Part shown: one piece after another, positions 11,449 through 22,958 of the stretch
Layout: every line of letters starts with the position of its first letter
Numbering within the stretch: the stretch's first letter is position 1
From: Telmatactis stephensoni
Lineage: Eukaryota; Cnidaria; Anthozoa; Actiniaria; Isophelliidae
Reading direction: 5' to 3'
Length of the DNA stretch: 64,000 bases
Assembly (NCBI GenBank): GCA_029948255.1
Contig: JALIZF010001718.1
Coordinates: 124,001-188,000, forward strand
Position numbers and translations under genes: made by a program
The notes under the pieces: generated by a model
The model's input: only the letters and a program-made list of their open reading frames with translations
What the model was told of the DNA's origin: nothing
Database searches by the model: none

Positions 11449-11695
11449 CGATTTGACAGCACAAGGCGAAAAATGGCGCCAAAGTCCGTGTACGTTCGTA
11501 GTTAGTTGGGCCTTTTCAACGGACATTCTCCATTCTCTTTTTTTCTCGGAATGAAAAGCTCTACGTTGTTCGATGGAATATTTTCTTCGTTGCTGATAAT
11601 TGATAACAAATTTGAAAACTCGCTTTAAAGTGAGCTCGTTTGGCTTTGTGCACGTGGTTCAATTCTTTGATAAGTTTCAATAAACAAAGTGTCTC
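11449..11695. repeat. Left copy of 245-bp direct repeat flanking the MULE
   Basis: It starts CGATTTGACAGCACAAGG and ends CAAAGTGTCTC. The same sequence in the same orientation follows the MULE at 17,517-17,759, with only a few substitutions and a 4-bp length difference near 11,541. Confidence 0.9.
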
Positions 11696-11965
11696 GGGAG
11701 AGTACATAACGTGGCCCCCGGGGCTGTGGACCCCCGATCTGGACCTGGTCCATGGACCCCTGTTCGTGGACCCCCCTCCATAATAATCATAATTTTCTAA
11801 AAACTCATATTCATGATAAAAATTCCATAAAGAATTTGGACCTACCTGCCTTTTAATATTGCTTCCTTCAACCATTCCCGAACCGCTACGTTTCTCGTTG
11901 TTGTTGTAGATTTTTGTTTTCAGCAAGGTTCCATAGTTTTAAAACACTTGTTATCATGTTAGTTA

Positions 11966-13746
11966 TGCACTAGTCAAAGTAAACCCCCACCCCCCCCCCA
12001 ACCTGGGACGGGGTGGGGATTGGTGAGGCATTTGAAAAATGCTTGTGAAAATATTGAAAAATGCCCCACATAGTGGAGCATGATTAAAAAACAAATCCCC
12101 CACCCTATAAGTCCAGGACAGAAACAATGTTATCTAAAACTTTCTTTAATTGTTCAAACATAGTGGGCAAAACCATTCACCTTGTGGGGGTACTGTTACC
12201 CCCACACACTCAAAATGAAACCATACAATTTCACATTTCTCATCATCACAGGCAATCATCTCCCCCTCTTCTGGCCCTCCACAAATACAAAAAATGTCAT
12301 TTAAATCTTGAAAGTCATCTTCTTTAGGTGTGCTTCTCAGTTGTTCCTCAGCTGTTGATTAGATAGATAGCAAAGATGGTCAGTTTTAATATTACAAAAG
12401 TTGTGTTCAGTACAAGCATGAAAAAAAACATTAAATAATTCTAGGCAATTTAATACATATACACATACCCTTTCTCTCTGCCTTTTTTTTCTTCTTTGTT
12501 TCTACTGCCTTTGCTGCACCTTCTTTCCGCCTTTTCGAAACAGTCTTGAGGTGGTCCAACCACATCTGAACTTCTGATACTGTAAGAAGAGTTTTCTTTG
12601 CAAGCTTTTCGAGGTCCAGATTGTCTTTTGATTTCTTCTTGTTGAATTCATTCTGAATGACAGTTGTTGGTGGTTCAAATATGCAGTCCTTAATGCCATG
12701 CTTTTCTATATGCGCAAATGCTTCTTTGGGTTTTAAATAATGGCCAGGACGTTTGGGGTCAGCAATAGGAATCGGGATACATTCAAGGTCTTCATTTGAT
12801 TCATTTCCCTTAATACACACTGGGTGATAACAATCAGATTGATAACATGGACGCAACATGAATATATACTTCTCTGGTAATGCCTTAACCATATGCCGGT
12901 TTCGTATATCCCAGATTTCAACAAAATACTTATATAGAGTTGGATCAGTATCTTTCAACTTGTTTTTGGCTTTCTGTGAACCTCTCAAAAAGGTGATAAG
13001 CTTTGACCTTCGTTCCTGAAGATTCTTGGCTACTTGATCAACCTCATCATGGGGCTGTGTTGTCTTCCTCTTGACATGTACCATGATCTTGTCCATGTTT
13101 TGAATCTCCTCTTCCTTGGTGTCAATCCATTCGTTCCACTCATCATTGAACTTTTGGAGAACTATATCCTTGTTTTCAGATTCATTTAAACCAAAAGCCT
13201 TCTTCACTAGGTCAATCACATTTTCGTTCTGTTTAAATTTTAGCACTTTTTTGCTCTGGTCGTGCTGAAATAACACCTGTATCGAAGAATCTCACGTCAG
13301 GAAATGACCTATGACATTGAATTTCCACCTGATTTGTCTTGCACAAAACATCAATTATAATGCAAATAAGTTTGAGATTTTCCATCCATGAATAAAATTT
13401 AAAGTTTTTTGTCTAGTTTTTATCAGTTAAAGGACACAATAGAATGAAAAACAGCATTAATTCATGTTTGAAAATGTCAAAATACAACTTACCGACTTGG
13501 CGTTCTCCGCCATCTTGGAAGCACGTGGAGTAACACAGGAAGCCCGCAATCACATGGCCTGGACCTATCCCGACCCTTTCCCGACCTACCGGCCCCACCA
13601 TTTAGCACACTTGTCAAATTCTCACTTTATCCCCACCCCCTTGGGCATCATTGCTTGATGAAAGTGATCCCAAGCCCCACGTTACCCCCACCCTGTCCCG
13701 GGTTGGGTGGGGGGGGGGGGGGTGGGGGTTTACTTTGCCTAGTGCA
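11966..13746. mobile_element. Nested 1.78-kb element carrying a PHD-finger gene
   Basis: It is inserted in the left TIR of the MULE, proved by comparison with the uninterrupted right TIR. The ends are TGCACTAGTCAAAGTAAACC and its inverted copy (one mismatch in the first 20), continuing into a C-run and a GGGACGGGGTGGGG-like block. The duplication is TTA (11,963-11,965 and 13,747-13,749). No transposase is present. The TTA duplication suggests a Harbinger-like or CACTA-like mobiliser, but the superfamily is open. Confidence 0.85.
12146..13513 (-). CDS. Spliced PHD-finger protein carried by the nested element
   Basis: I read three exons: 13,513-13,493 (MAENAKS), 13,264-12,469, and a last exon from about 12,343 to the stop at 12,146. 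The first junction is clean and in phase; the acceptor of exon 3 is less certain. Exon 2 gives about 265 residues with a charged N-terminal part, a Cys/His patch (CYQSDCYHPVC), a short EVQMWLDHLKTV motif and a Lys-rich tail that could be a nuclear signal. Exon 3 is a compact C4HC3 PHD finger opening CICGG and closing WFCPLC, with FHFECVGVT in the middle, close in pattern to ING-type PHD fingers that read histone H3 tails. The rest of the protein is not a family I can name. The role in the element is unknown: it could be a chromatin-targeting cargo or the accessory protein of an autonomous relative. Confidence 0.7.
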
Positions 13747-14389
13747 TTAAAGATAAAATACTTTTCTTATTCAATAGCGAGATCATGATATCAATGCCTT
13801 CCACTAAACACTAGCACGATCGATGTCAACAATAATTTATCAACTGTCGGCCATTTTGGAATGACACAGGAAGCCCAATCACATAACCATTGCAGAATAT
13901 ATGGGATCCCTGTGTTTTTTTTCGATTATAGAATAAATCAACTTGACATGTTCTTTATTTTTCCAATCAATAATAGTTATTGTTTTTTTCATTCAACTTA
14001 TCAATAATGTTCTAAAGTTTACTACACATTTATTTTAAACAATCTATAAACAACAATTTATTAATCATCCATGGCTTAATAATTGCCTTTGTTTACTTTA
14101 CAATAGTGTTACTTAATTACATTCTATTGTCTTAACCATCATTACCTAGTTTTAAACCTTTTTTAACAGTAACAATAATAAGATGCCACATTTGGAAATA
14201 ATGACAAACAAATGACAACTATTAACTGATCAACTTAATTAGGGTATTTGTCTACACTACAGCAGAATTATTTCAAACGATCTATACATTACCAGAAATA
14301 TGGGACATTTTGTGGTCCATAGCCAGTAACCAGCTAAAACGATATTTGATGCACTAAAAACATTCTTTAATAAATAAAGAGGTGTTTTC

Positions 14390-17034
14390 TTAAGTTTGTA
14401 AGCAATTTTGGACAAAAAGAATAAATGATATCACGAAATAACTAGAGAACTGTGGATCACCATTTCTTTCTTTGCTTTCGAGTTCATCCCACTTCTTGAT
14501 GAGAGAGGCACATGTGTCTTCGAAGTCATCACTTGATGAGCTCCATACAAGGCCATTCCATCCAAACAGGTCAGCACAAATGGTGTTTGTGAGTTCTTGT
14601 GAAATGCCAATTACCTTAAGCTTTTGCTGGACATTTTTTTTGCAGTGAATATAGCAAAGCAAATGGTTTGCATTTGGAAATCCAGCTGTCATAGCATTAA
14701 TTAGGGCATCTTCACTATCACTACCATAGACACTCAGGTACTGTGATATGCCTGGCATTTCTCTAATCAGGCGATGGATGAATGACAAATATGTTGACTG
14801 ATCTTTTGCCATGCAGATCATCATGGGCCCTAGGAAAACTGGAGAGTGAGAGCTCCCTTTGACCTCTACCATGGTGTTTTTGTAAGTGGTAACAAGGAGA
14901 TAGAATGGTCCAAGTTGAAATGTCAAATCAATACCTAGTTCAGATTTATTTATTTTTTTTGATGTGCAGCAGAATTTAATGATATTATCAATTTGCTGGT
15001 CAGAGAAGAGCATGATCGTTGGTAAATCATTGCAACTGATTTCGCGTACAAAGCCAGACAAGTAGGACTTTTGTAACTCTATAACAGAGGCAAGAGGATC
15101 TTTCTTAGGAGGTTCAGTTTCTTTCTTTTTCTGAGCCTTAAGGTGCTTTAGTTGTCTTGTGTTTTTAGGTAGAGTTCCTTGGCTGCTTGCTGTTACTCCA
15201 CCAGCATCTTTGATGGTTTTAAAGAGTGCTCGTTTTGGACCATGACTTTCCAGATTTTTTTCAGCTTTCACTTTGGTACTATGTCTGGTACGGACATACG
15301 GTATTTTGCTCTTCTTTGCATTTTGATGTGGTGGGATGTTGAATTTAACTTCTTCTCCTTCATATCTATACTGCAGAAACACCATTCTATGCCACATCTC
15401 CATTGGTCTTCCGTATTCAATGCTAACAATCATCCTATGAAATGATGGCTGTGCTTTGTTGTAATATTGTCTTCGGCGGACGGCAATATCGCTGTTTTCT
15501 TCTTTAGCAACTTTATTTGCCTTGGTTACCTTGTTTTGTAGGTCTTTCTTGATTTCATATAGTTTCGTCTTGCAAGAAGTTTGTACCCATACCCCATTAT
15601 CATCAGATAATATGTCTTCTCTACTATCGAGTTCCTCTAAGTCAATGATAAATGAGCCATCTTCCTGGATACTACATGGTACTTCTCCACTTATTAATTC
15701 AGGATTTTCTTTGAGACGGTTCATAAGGAGTGGAATCAGGAAAGGGTTTTCATAACTGGCAAGGGGCTCAATTAATTTACACTTTTCCCTTCCTTGGTAC
15801 AAATGAATGGCACATTGCTTGGATTTGATAGGTGATTGCTTGACATCAATAATCTGTAAAAGTGAAACAAAACTTCAAGCTATCAAGAAATTGCAACTCT
15901 TTGAGTGGTGTACATACTAATAACTCAAGGTTTATGATTGCAAAATTATTTTTGTCATACTCTTTGCAGAAATATAGTCATATGCAGTACAAAAAACAAT
16001 GATTTTTCACATGTATGTATTTAAAATCAATTTTGCAATGGTTGCTACATGCATTGTAATATACTTACTTCTAAATCATCATCATTTTTTGGGGATCTGA
16101 AAATTTAAAGTAAAATGTATATTTATTATCAGCAATTGGCAATATTCCATATTAAAGCAGGCTGATAATGTTACAATGTGTGAAATGCAAAGAAGAAATA
16201 TGTTTAGCTGATATCATATATGAAAAATGCTGTCAAAAGATACTTGACCCATAAAACACAGGAAGCCCAATTACAGTGCCTACAATTAAATGCAGTTACT
16301 ATCATGTGAATAACCAATTTTAAATGTATTTGTATTAAGAATCAATCTATTGCATGCAAAGTATGACTAAGAAATTCTACTGAGCAAATTTCAATAGAAT
16401 TCATTTTTCAAAAATTTAGTTTGCTTACTCTATTAATGATGAATCAAGGTAATTGTAACTAGCAACTCACAGAAATTTCAGTTTTCGAGGTAAATTATTA
16501 AACTAAGACTTAAATATTACAAAGTATGCCATTCAATAATTGTAATTCCATATTCCCGATATTTAAGAGTACCCCCTGGAAATTCCAAGGGAAAATAAAG
16601 TCATCCCCCACCCCCTGGAAATTCCAAGTTTATGAAAACGCTAAAAATGTGTTTGGGAAGGATTTATATAGCTTACCTTGTTATAACTTCTAAAATTTCA
16701 ATGTCAGAGTCATCAGGAACTCTATATCAAAATTGAAAATAAAAAGGATAAGTGCTCACTTTAAATTAAATCGCTTCAATTGACAAAAAAAATCAAAGTA
16801 AGCTTAATAAGTTAATAACTTACTCCACTTGAGAGCTAGAGTCATGACCTTCATCGACATCATCGATTGGATCATCAAAACCACCTGTAAGAATATTAAA
16901 AAACAGCAAAAATGTAAGTTTTTGTCTGCCTCAAATCTTTACAAGATAAAAGCTACTTATCAAATGAGTATGATGGAAAGGGATTGCAATCTCTTACCGT
17001 AACTACTGCAGGTGGAACTATCGTCAGATTCCAT
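14390..17034 (-). CDS. Mutator-like (MULE) transposase, spliced, 3' end missing
   Basis: I read exons 17,034-16,998, 16,884-16,824, 16,721-16,677, 16,096-16,069 and 15,853-14,435, with GT..AG borders that keep the frame. The four small exons encode an acidic Asp/Ser-rich leader. The long exon holds a MULE DDE catalytic core: DLTFQLGPFYLLVTTY (first Asp), FLGPMMICMAKD, YGSDSEDALINAM (second Asp), and FPNANHLLCYIHCKKNV. By family knowledge this protein binds the TIRs and does cut-and-paste transposition. The frame either stops at 14,390 or splices at a GTGATATC site at 14,434; the remaining C-terminal part, including the third acidic residue region, is not found in the element, so this copy looks truncated and probably inactive. 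It is the only transposase within the 11,696-17,516 TIRs. Confidence 0.75.
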
Positions 17035-17516
17035 GCTTGTCTCAACTACAAGAACACGTGACAAGAAAGGCCGTAAAAAAACACAGGGATCCCATATATT
17101 CTGCAATGGTTATGTGATTGGGCTTCCTGTGTCATTCCAAAATGGCCGACAGTTGATAAATTATTGTTGACATCGATCGTGCTAGTGTTTAGTGGAAGGC
17201 ATTGATATCATGATCTCGCTATTGAATAAGAAAAGTATTTTATCTTTAACTGACATGATAACAAGTGTTTTAAAACTATGGAACCTTGCTGAAAACAAAA
17301 ATCTACAACAACAACGAGAAACGTAGCGGTTCGGGAATGGTTGAAGGAAGCAATATTAAAAGGCAGGTAGGTCCAAATTCTTTATGGAATTTTTATCATG
17401 AATATGAGTTTTTAGAAAATTATGATTATTATGGAGGGGGGTCCACGAACAGGGGTCCATGGACCAGGTCCAGATCGGGGGTCCACAGCCCCGGGGGCCA
17501 CGTTATGTACTCTCCC

Positions 17517-17759
17517 CGATTTGACAGCACAAGGTGAAAAATGGCGCCAAAGTCCGTGTACGTTCGTAGTTAGTTGGGCCTTTTCAACCGACATTCTCCA
17601 TTTTTTCTCTCGGAATGAAAAGCTCTACGTTGTTTGATGGAATATTTTCTTCGTTGCTGATAATTGATAACAAATTTGAAAACTCGCTTTAAAGTGAGCT
17701 CGTTTGGCTTTGTGCACGTGGTTCAATTCTTTGATAAGTTTCAATAAACAAAGTGTCTC
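17517..17759. repeat. Right copy of 245-bp direct repeat flanking the MULE
   Basis: Direct repeat of 11,449-11,695, beginning immediately after the right TIR of the MULE and ending CAAAGTGTCTC. Confidence 0.9.
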
Positions 17760-18118
17760 CATGTCCGGTAGCCGGACAAGGTTTTCGAAAAAACTCCATG
17801 TCCGGCAGTCGAAATATTTTTAAAAATTATGACCAATCTGTGATTCTAATTAATTAAAACCTTATACCAGTCATGATTCAGCAAAACATTTTTTTTGTAA
17901 GGTATTTTGTAAGGTCTGACAGCTTATGGCAGTATACAAGTAATATTTCGAAAATCCGGATAACATTTTTTTTTTGCAAATTTATTGGGTCTGGTTGCCA
18001 TGGTAACCGTTTTCTTAGTACCCTCACATACTTATACATTGATTTATGGCCTTGCAACGTTTGAAGCCTTGCGGCCTAACAACCTTGCGGCCTTATCCCT
18101 TACATCCCTTACATCCCT
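17760..18118. other. Intergenic sequence with short palindromes
   Basis: No gene. TCCATGTCCGGTAGCCGGACA near 17,758 is a small palindrome, partly repeated near 17,796. From 18,062 the sequence passes into CCTTGCGGCC and CCCTTACAT units that resume after the LINE insertion at 18,930, so this is the left edge of a split minisatellite. Confidence 0.5.
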
Positions 18119-18928
18119 TAATAATAATAATAATAATAAATAATAATAAACTTTTTTTTGGTGTCTTTTTAACTTTAGCATGGTGTTGCTAATTGAGGAC
18201 ACCATAACATAACATAAATAACATAAAGTATAAAATATAAAATATAAAAATATATACATATTTTGTATGCAAATATGAATATAATGTGATATAAATGTAA
18301 ATTTAAAATTTAAAAAGATATGTTTGTTTCCTTTATCGCGCGCCTAACAAGAATTGGCCATCGTTTTCAAAGGACTCCAATTTATTTCGGTAATGAGTCT
18401 TTCAAAACCTACGTTACAATCACCAAATGTCGGTTAAAGATATCAAGTTTACAGATCATGAAGAAATATATTTACCGGGTGGCTCCTTTTACTATCACGA
18501 TAAGGAAGGCAGTGTCCATCGCTCAAGCGATGTTCGATCAGTAATTACACTAATTAGTACTATGACGTCATCGTTATATAAACAACTTACGTATTTTTCG
18601 TACACAACGAAACAATGTTATAATGTTAAAATTATAGAAATTATGGAAATTATAAAAATACTGTATTGACTAATTTAAGAATAACATAAAGTGCAGCCAG
18701 TTGAACATTTGTCAACCAATAAGCTTTCCAAGTCCATTTTCCTGAGTTGTCTCTTAAAACTGTTAAAGTCACATTGTATGCGTACAATTCCAAGAAGCTT
18801 CCGCCATAAATAAGGACCTAGGTATCTAATGCAGTGTTAACCGTAGGTCACTGTGTTAAATCTAGGAATAGCAAAGTCTGAAGTACGTAAGTTATAACTA
18901 GTATTCATTGTTTGGAACAATTTGGAAA
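18119..18928 (-). mobile_element. 5'-truncated LINE 3' end with TTA-repeat tail
   Basis: Read on the minus strand, the right part (18,925-18,700) shows the conserved C-terminus of a cnidarian-type LINE reverse transcriptase: RTSDFAIPRFNTVTYG, then RYLGPYLWRKL, then a Cys pair. The left part is 3' UTR and ends in a run of TTA/TTAT units at 18,119-18,150. The flanks on both sides are CCCTTACATCCCTTA minisatellite units, so the LINE entered the minisatellite array. It is a dead fragment. Confidence 0.6.
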
Positions 18929-18929
18929 T

Positions 18930-19209
18930 CCCTTACATCCCTTACAGTCTTACAGCCTTACAGCCTTACAACCTTACAGCCTTACAGCCTTACAGCCTTA
19001 CAGCCTTACAACCTTACAGCCTTACAGCCTTACAGCCTTACAGCCTTACAGCCTTACAACCTTACAGCCTTACAGTCTTACAGCCTTACAGCCTTACAGC
19101 CTTACAGCCTTACAGCCTTACAGCCTTACAACCTTACAGCCTTACAGCCTTACAACCTTACAGCCTTAGAGCCTTAGAGCCTTAGAGCCTTACAGCCTTA
19201 CAACCTTAC
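18930..19209. repeat. 8-bp minisatellite (CAGCCTTA)n
   Basis: About 34 units of an 8-bp sequence, mostly CAGCCTTA with CAACCTTA and TAGAGCC variants. All three plus-strand frames stay open through it and give periodic Leu-Thr-Ala-Leu-Gln-Pro-Tyr repeats. These frames are an artefact of the DNA repeat. Confidence 0.95.
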
Positions 19210-20080
19210 TTATCAACTTATCAACAAAGAATCATTTTGTCTGTTACAATAAAGTTTGTTAACTTCACCGTGAATAGAATTGAAAAGCAATTGTTTAAGA
19301 TTTCCTTCTGGGAATTCAGTAACAATGATCAGATCGTTAATATCGTTTGGCATTAATCATATAATAAGCCAGTTAATTACCTCGAATCTCGGCTTTTATC
19401 CATATACATCCTTCGATTTAATTGTCCCACAAAGGGGACAAATGTCTTCTTTTTTGGTGGCAATTTTTTCTTTGCCATTAATGCGGGAACGACAGATATT
19501 TGAAGAAGTGATTCTGCAACTTGAAAAAAATAGCAAATATTAGTTCAAATTTGACAGTCTTGACACGGTTTTCTTTATTACTCATAGGGCTTTACTGGCT
19601 TATATCATGGATCTTTTCTATTAATCAACACAAACCTTCAGTTGTATTTTTGTTATTGCAAGAGCTTGTATCGTGCCTTGGAGTTAACGTTCTGAATTTC
19701 TTCTGGTAGAGCCTTCCCTCTTCTGTAACTACAGCCCAAACTATTCACTTGCATTATTGCAACTGAAGATGATCATGTCTCAAAACTTATACAAATGTAG
19801 GCGTGTCAGCAGACAAAAGTGGGCGTGGTAGCAACACAAATTTTTGATTGTCTGCGACAGATTAGTGAGATCCGTAGTAGTTATCTTGTATATTCCAAGT
19901 TGGTTTAAATCTATGGGCTCACGGTTTTTTATAGTCTAACTGATTATTTCATAGCATAAACATTGTTTTTTCATGAATTACTAATAACCAGGGTTCCCAA
20001 AAACCAAAAATTTGGAGACCAAATCCAAAAAAAACCCATATAATTATTTGAAAGTCTGAGAATTTTGGTTTTGAACATTA
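19210..20080. other. Intergenic sequence, no gene seen
   Basis: AT-rich sequence with short open frames (for example 19,280-19,543, 87 codons) that show no recognisable domain. I see nothing else in it. Confidence 0.4.
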
Positions 20081-20082
20081 TA

Positions 20083-21676
20083 CAGTACCGCTCTCGAGTA
20101 ACGTAACCTCTACTCGCGAGTACGAGTAGCGAGTACGAGTGGTGACTCGAGAATCCTTGATTTCTGAATATTCATGAATTACTTAACGACTCGCAACTTT
20201 CGATAATGAGTCACTCGTGAGTCGAACCAGTCAATTCATTTCTGAAGCACAGGTGGATTGTGTAGAAATCATGAAGATTTCAAGATCAAAATTAAAAGCA
20301 TTGAACAAAATGAATTGTATAAGTATTGGAGTAGTTTAACAAACTTGTGTAGTTATGGGATGGTTTTCAAAAGATAGATCGCAAGGCAAAACGGTTTACA
20401 AGTAACGGTGATTGTTTTGGTGGTAACTCCCGTCCATGTCTAGTTCTTCGATGATGTCGATCAACATCAGATTTTGGATGTTCTTGATGAAGTGGTCAAA
20501 ATAAAGTCGAATAAAAAGAATTAACGCACTGTTGCGGTTGACAACTTGAAATAAACAATGGCACTTCAGATCTGGCATTCCTTTTGAATCATCTTTTCTT
20601 TGGCTTATTTTCAACAGTTATTGCTCATCCACTTAATAATTGAGTTCCAAAGTCATAAATATAGTTCTTTCTAAACGTAGGTCCAGAGGAAGTATCAGTT
20701 TATTTTCAACTCTATATTTTTAAGTGACAGATAGGGTGTGAATAAACACACTTTCGATGTGAAATCTACAAGTCCCACCGAATGTTATCGGAGCGAAAAT
20801 CTCTTCTCCAAATTCTTGAGTTTCTAGCCGATATTTTATTCAGAACGATAACTTTGGACATTTTTGTAGATAAATATTTGATCATTTTTTTACTAAACAC
20901 AGACTCATCTGTAGGTCGGAACTCGGAACTTTTGTTCCATGTTAATCAACCTCGCCGGTATCTTATCGTGTTCGATAAACAGACGAGTCACCAGAACTTT
21001 CATCATGCAAATTTGACTTTGAATTAGAACAACATTTAAAGAAATTAACAAATCATTTCAATCACTGCTTTAGATAATAAGAAATTGATAAAACAGATGA
21101 ATAAAAAATCGTTTTGAGTAAATTTTCACAAGAACACAATAATGCATTTACTGTAGTCAGGTCACGGAGTTAATTAATAAGCATGTGGGAATGCAATTGT
21201 CAAATCTTTGCATAACCAACCAAAATGTCGAAAACAATTTGAAACCTCTTCAGATAAGCGGATATTTTTGAAAGCTTGATGTTAGTTCTAAATAGGAACT
21301 TTATATTTTATACAGGAGAGAGTTCTACATGAATACGGGCCGTCATAACACAGCTCCCACAAACAACTAAAAGATGCCAAAAAGCTGAAATCAGCAGTCT
21401 CATTTTCTTTGAAAGTTCTCAGGTTGTTGATTGAAAGTCTATTTTTGTTTTGCTTGCCTTCACTTGCATATAAAACATCAGATCGATTGCCTAAAAGTTA
21501 TCCACAATGAGTTTTTCAAGTGATCTCACTCTTTTGACTCGCCAGTACCGAGTATCGAGTCAAACGAGTCCCTATTGTTTTGTTCAAGCTCATTAAAGAC
21601 TCGTAGCAATCGAGTACTCGATTGACTCGCTACTCGTACTCGCGAGTGGAGGTTACGTTACTCGAGAGCGGTACTG
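20083..21676. mobile_element. 1.6-kb non-autonomous Tc1/mariner-type element
   Basis: Inverted ends start CAGTACCGCTCTCGAGTAAC (about 50 bp nearly perfect) and are flanked by TA at 20,081-20,082 and 21,677-21,678. CAGT ends with a TA duplication fit Tc1/mariner. The first 150 bp and last 160 bp are crowded with ACTCG/CGAGT pentamers in both orientations, probably transposase-binding sites. No transposase is present; frames at 20,396-20,614 and 20,782-21,027 are short and featureless. Confidence 0.85.
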
Positions 21677-21678
21677 TA

Positions 21679-22595
21679 GTAACACACGCTCTGCGCCAAG
21701 CCTTCTCTTTGTATTGACGACCTCAGCGTGACACAGTTGCTTGGGTGACATCTGCTAAACACATAGCTAGAAGATAAAAGTAGAAAAATGATGTTTATTT
21801 ATTCCTGTTTTGTTTGTTACTATTTAATTGATTTGTTTTGTGTCTGCATGTGCATGCTTCAATTGGGAGAAAACGAAAGGTTTTGTTAATATGTCACAAC
21901 TGGAACTTTAGCCACGGTACTGTGCGAATTTCAAATTAATTAACTAAAGATTCGGTGCTCTAAAAATGCTTCACAAAGAAAGATTTTACGTTAAGTGAGT
22001 ACAGAAGAAGCACATGGTGTCGTTTTGTGAGGGCTTTATTTCTGTCTCGGTCCTGTCTCTAGCTAAATTAACCTTGTTTATGAATGTGAAGGATTTTATT
22101 TGGTAATTATTCCATGAAAGTCAAACAATAAAACATTTACATGTAACTGCTTACTCGTTTGTTTAGAAAGTTATGTCACGTCAACAATTTCAATATTCTG
22201 TGAATTCTGTTGATGCCCTCTCGACCAATTTGATGAATTCGAATATAAACCTGATGCAGTGCTAGTGTACAAAGATGAAATGATTTTTTATTAGATTCAC
22301 ACCAGCATGACCTCTGACGTGAAAAACTGTCACTATTCTTTGTTTTCACGTTACGTCATAGGTTCAAAAACATTTAAATTAAAATTTAATTCTTAAATTA
22401 AAATTTAATTCTCATCCAATAGATTTTACTTTTAATTTGATGTACAAGATGTTTTATTGCAAGAATAGTATGTCACACAATGCAAATCACATAATTATAT
22501 CACATATTTACATATCATATTTTCCCACAGTAATATTTGATAATTTGTCCGTATGAGTTTATAAATGACAACAGCATTAACTGGTGTTTACTTAC
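21679..22595. other. Intergenic sequence, no gene seen
   Basis: Unassigned AT-rich sequence. The only structure is a small tandem duplication of TTAAATTAAAATTTAATTC at about 22,374-22,413. Confidence 0.4.
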
Positions 22596-22832
22596 ATTGT
22601 CGTAATGAGCTATGATCAAACTCATCGCTGCTATGAAGAAAGTTGGAAGAAAGTTTCCCTCATTTCCCAGGTCCATATTGGTTATCATTTCCATGTCGAT
22701 ATCTACATCGGCTAGTGCATATTGTAGCTCAAGATGAAGCGTTTCATCATTGGCTACGGCTTCCGATAGTGACCCCTTCATGAAGTGACACATCAGGTCA
22801 AATCCTGTAGTTGACAATGGTAGAAGAACCAT
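22596..22832 (-). CDS. Possible isolated exon of unknown gene
   Basis: The minus strand has an open, ordinary-looking coding stretch that ends at a good splice donor (AAT followed by GTAAGTAAAC at 22,595). The encoded segment has acidic residues (LADVDIDMEMITNMDLGNEG) and no domain I recognise. It lies about 130 bp from, and divergent to, the pseudogene at 22,959, so both could belong to one element. The 5' boundary is unclear, and it could be chance. Confidence 0.25.
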
Positions 22833-22958
22833 TGCGCATCTTTCTGTATTGGCAACATCAGTGCCTCCTTCCCCACAAGATGACTTATCCAGGTAAAACC
22901 ATGCTCTTCCGGTTCCAGTACGACTTGGCCAGTGCCATCGAGGAAACTATGCTAAACG

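Larger units (their letters stand above)
11696..17516. mobile_element. 5.8-kb Mutator-like element with about 440-bp TIRs
   Basis: The termini read GGGAGAGTACATAACGTGG inward from the left, with the inverted copy ending at 17,516. The inverted match covers 11,696-11,965 plus 13,750-13,925 on the left (interrupted by a nested insertion) and about 17,083-17,516 on the right. The interior carries a MULE transposase gene on the minus strand. Instead of the expected 9-bp duplication, the borders coincide with a direct repeat of about 245 bp on both sides. Confidence 0.85.

Noticed and set aside
12431..13276. Second exon of the PHD gene as a missing part of the MULE transposase
   Set aside because: It lies inside separate TIRs with a TTA duplication, its own first exon and its own PHD last exon, so it belongs to the nested element.
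15179..15445. Plus-strand frames opposite the MULE transposase
   Set aside because: They are shadow frames of the minus-strand coding exon.
11449..17759. LTR retrotransposon reading of the 245-bp direct repeats
   Set aside because: The repeats are not bounded by TG..CA, no duplication flanks them on the outside, no reverse transcriptase lies between, and the interior is a TIR-bounded MULE.
18908..19185. Three overlapping plus-strand frames with Leu-Thr-Ala-Leu-Gln-Pro-Tyr repeats
   Set aside because: They are by-products of the 8-bp minisatellite, open in all three frames.
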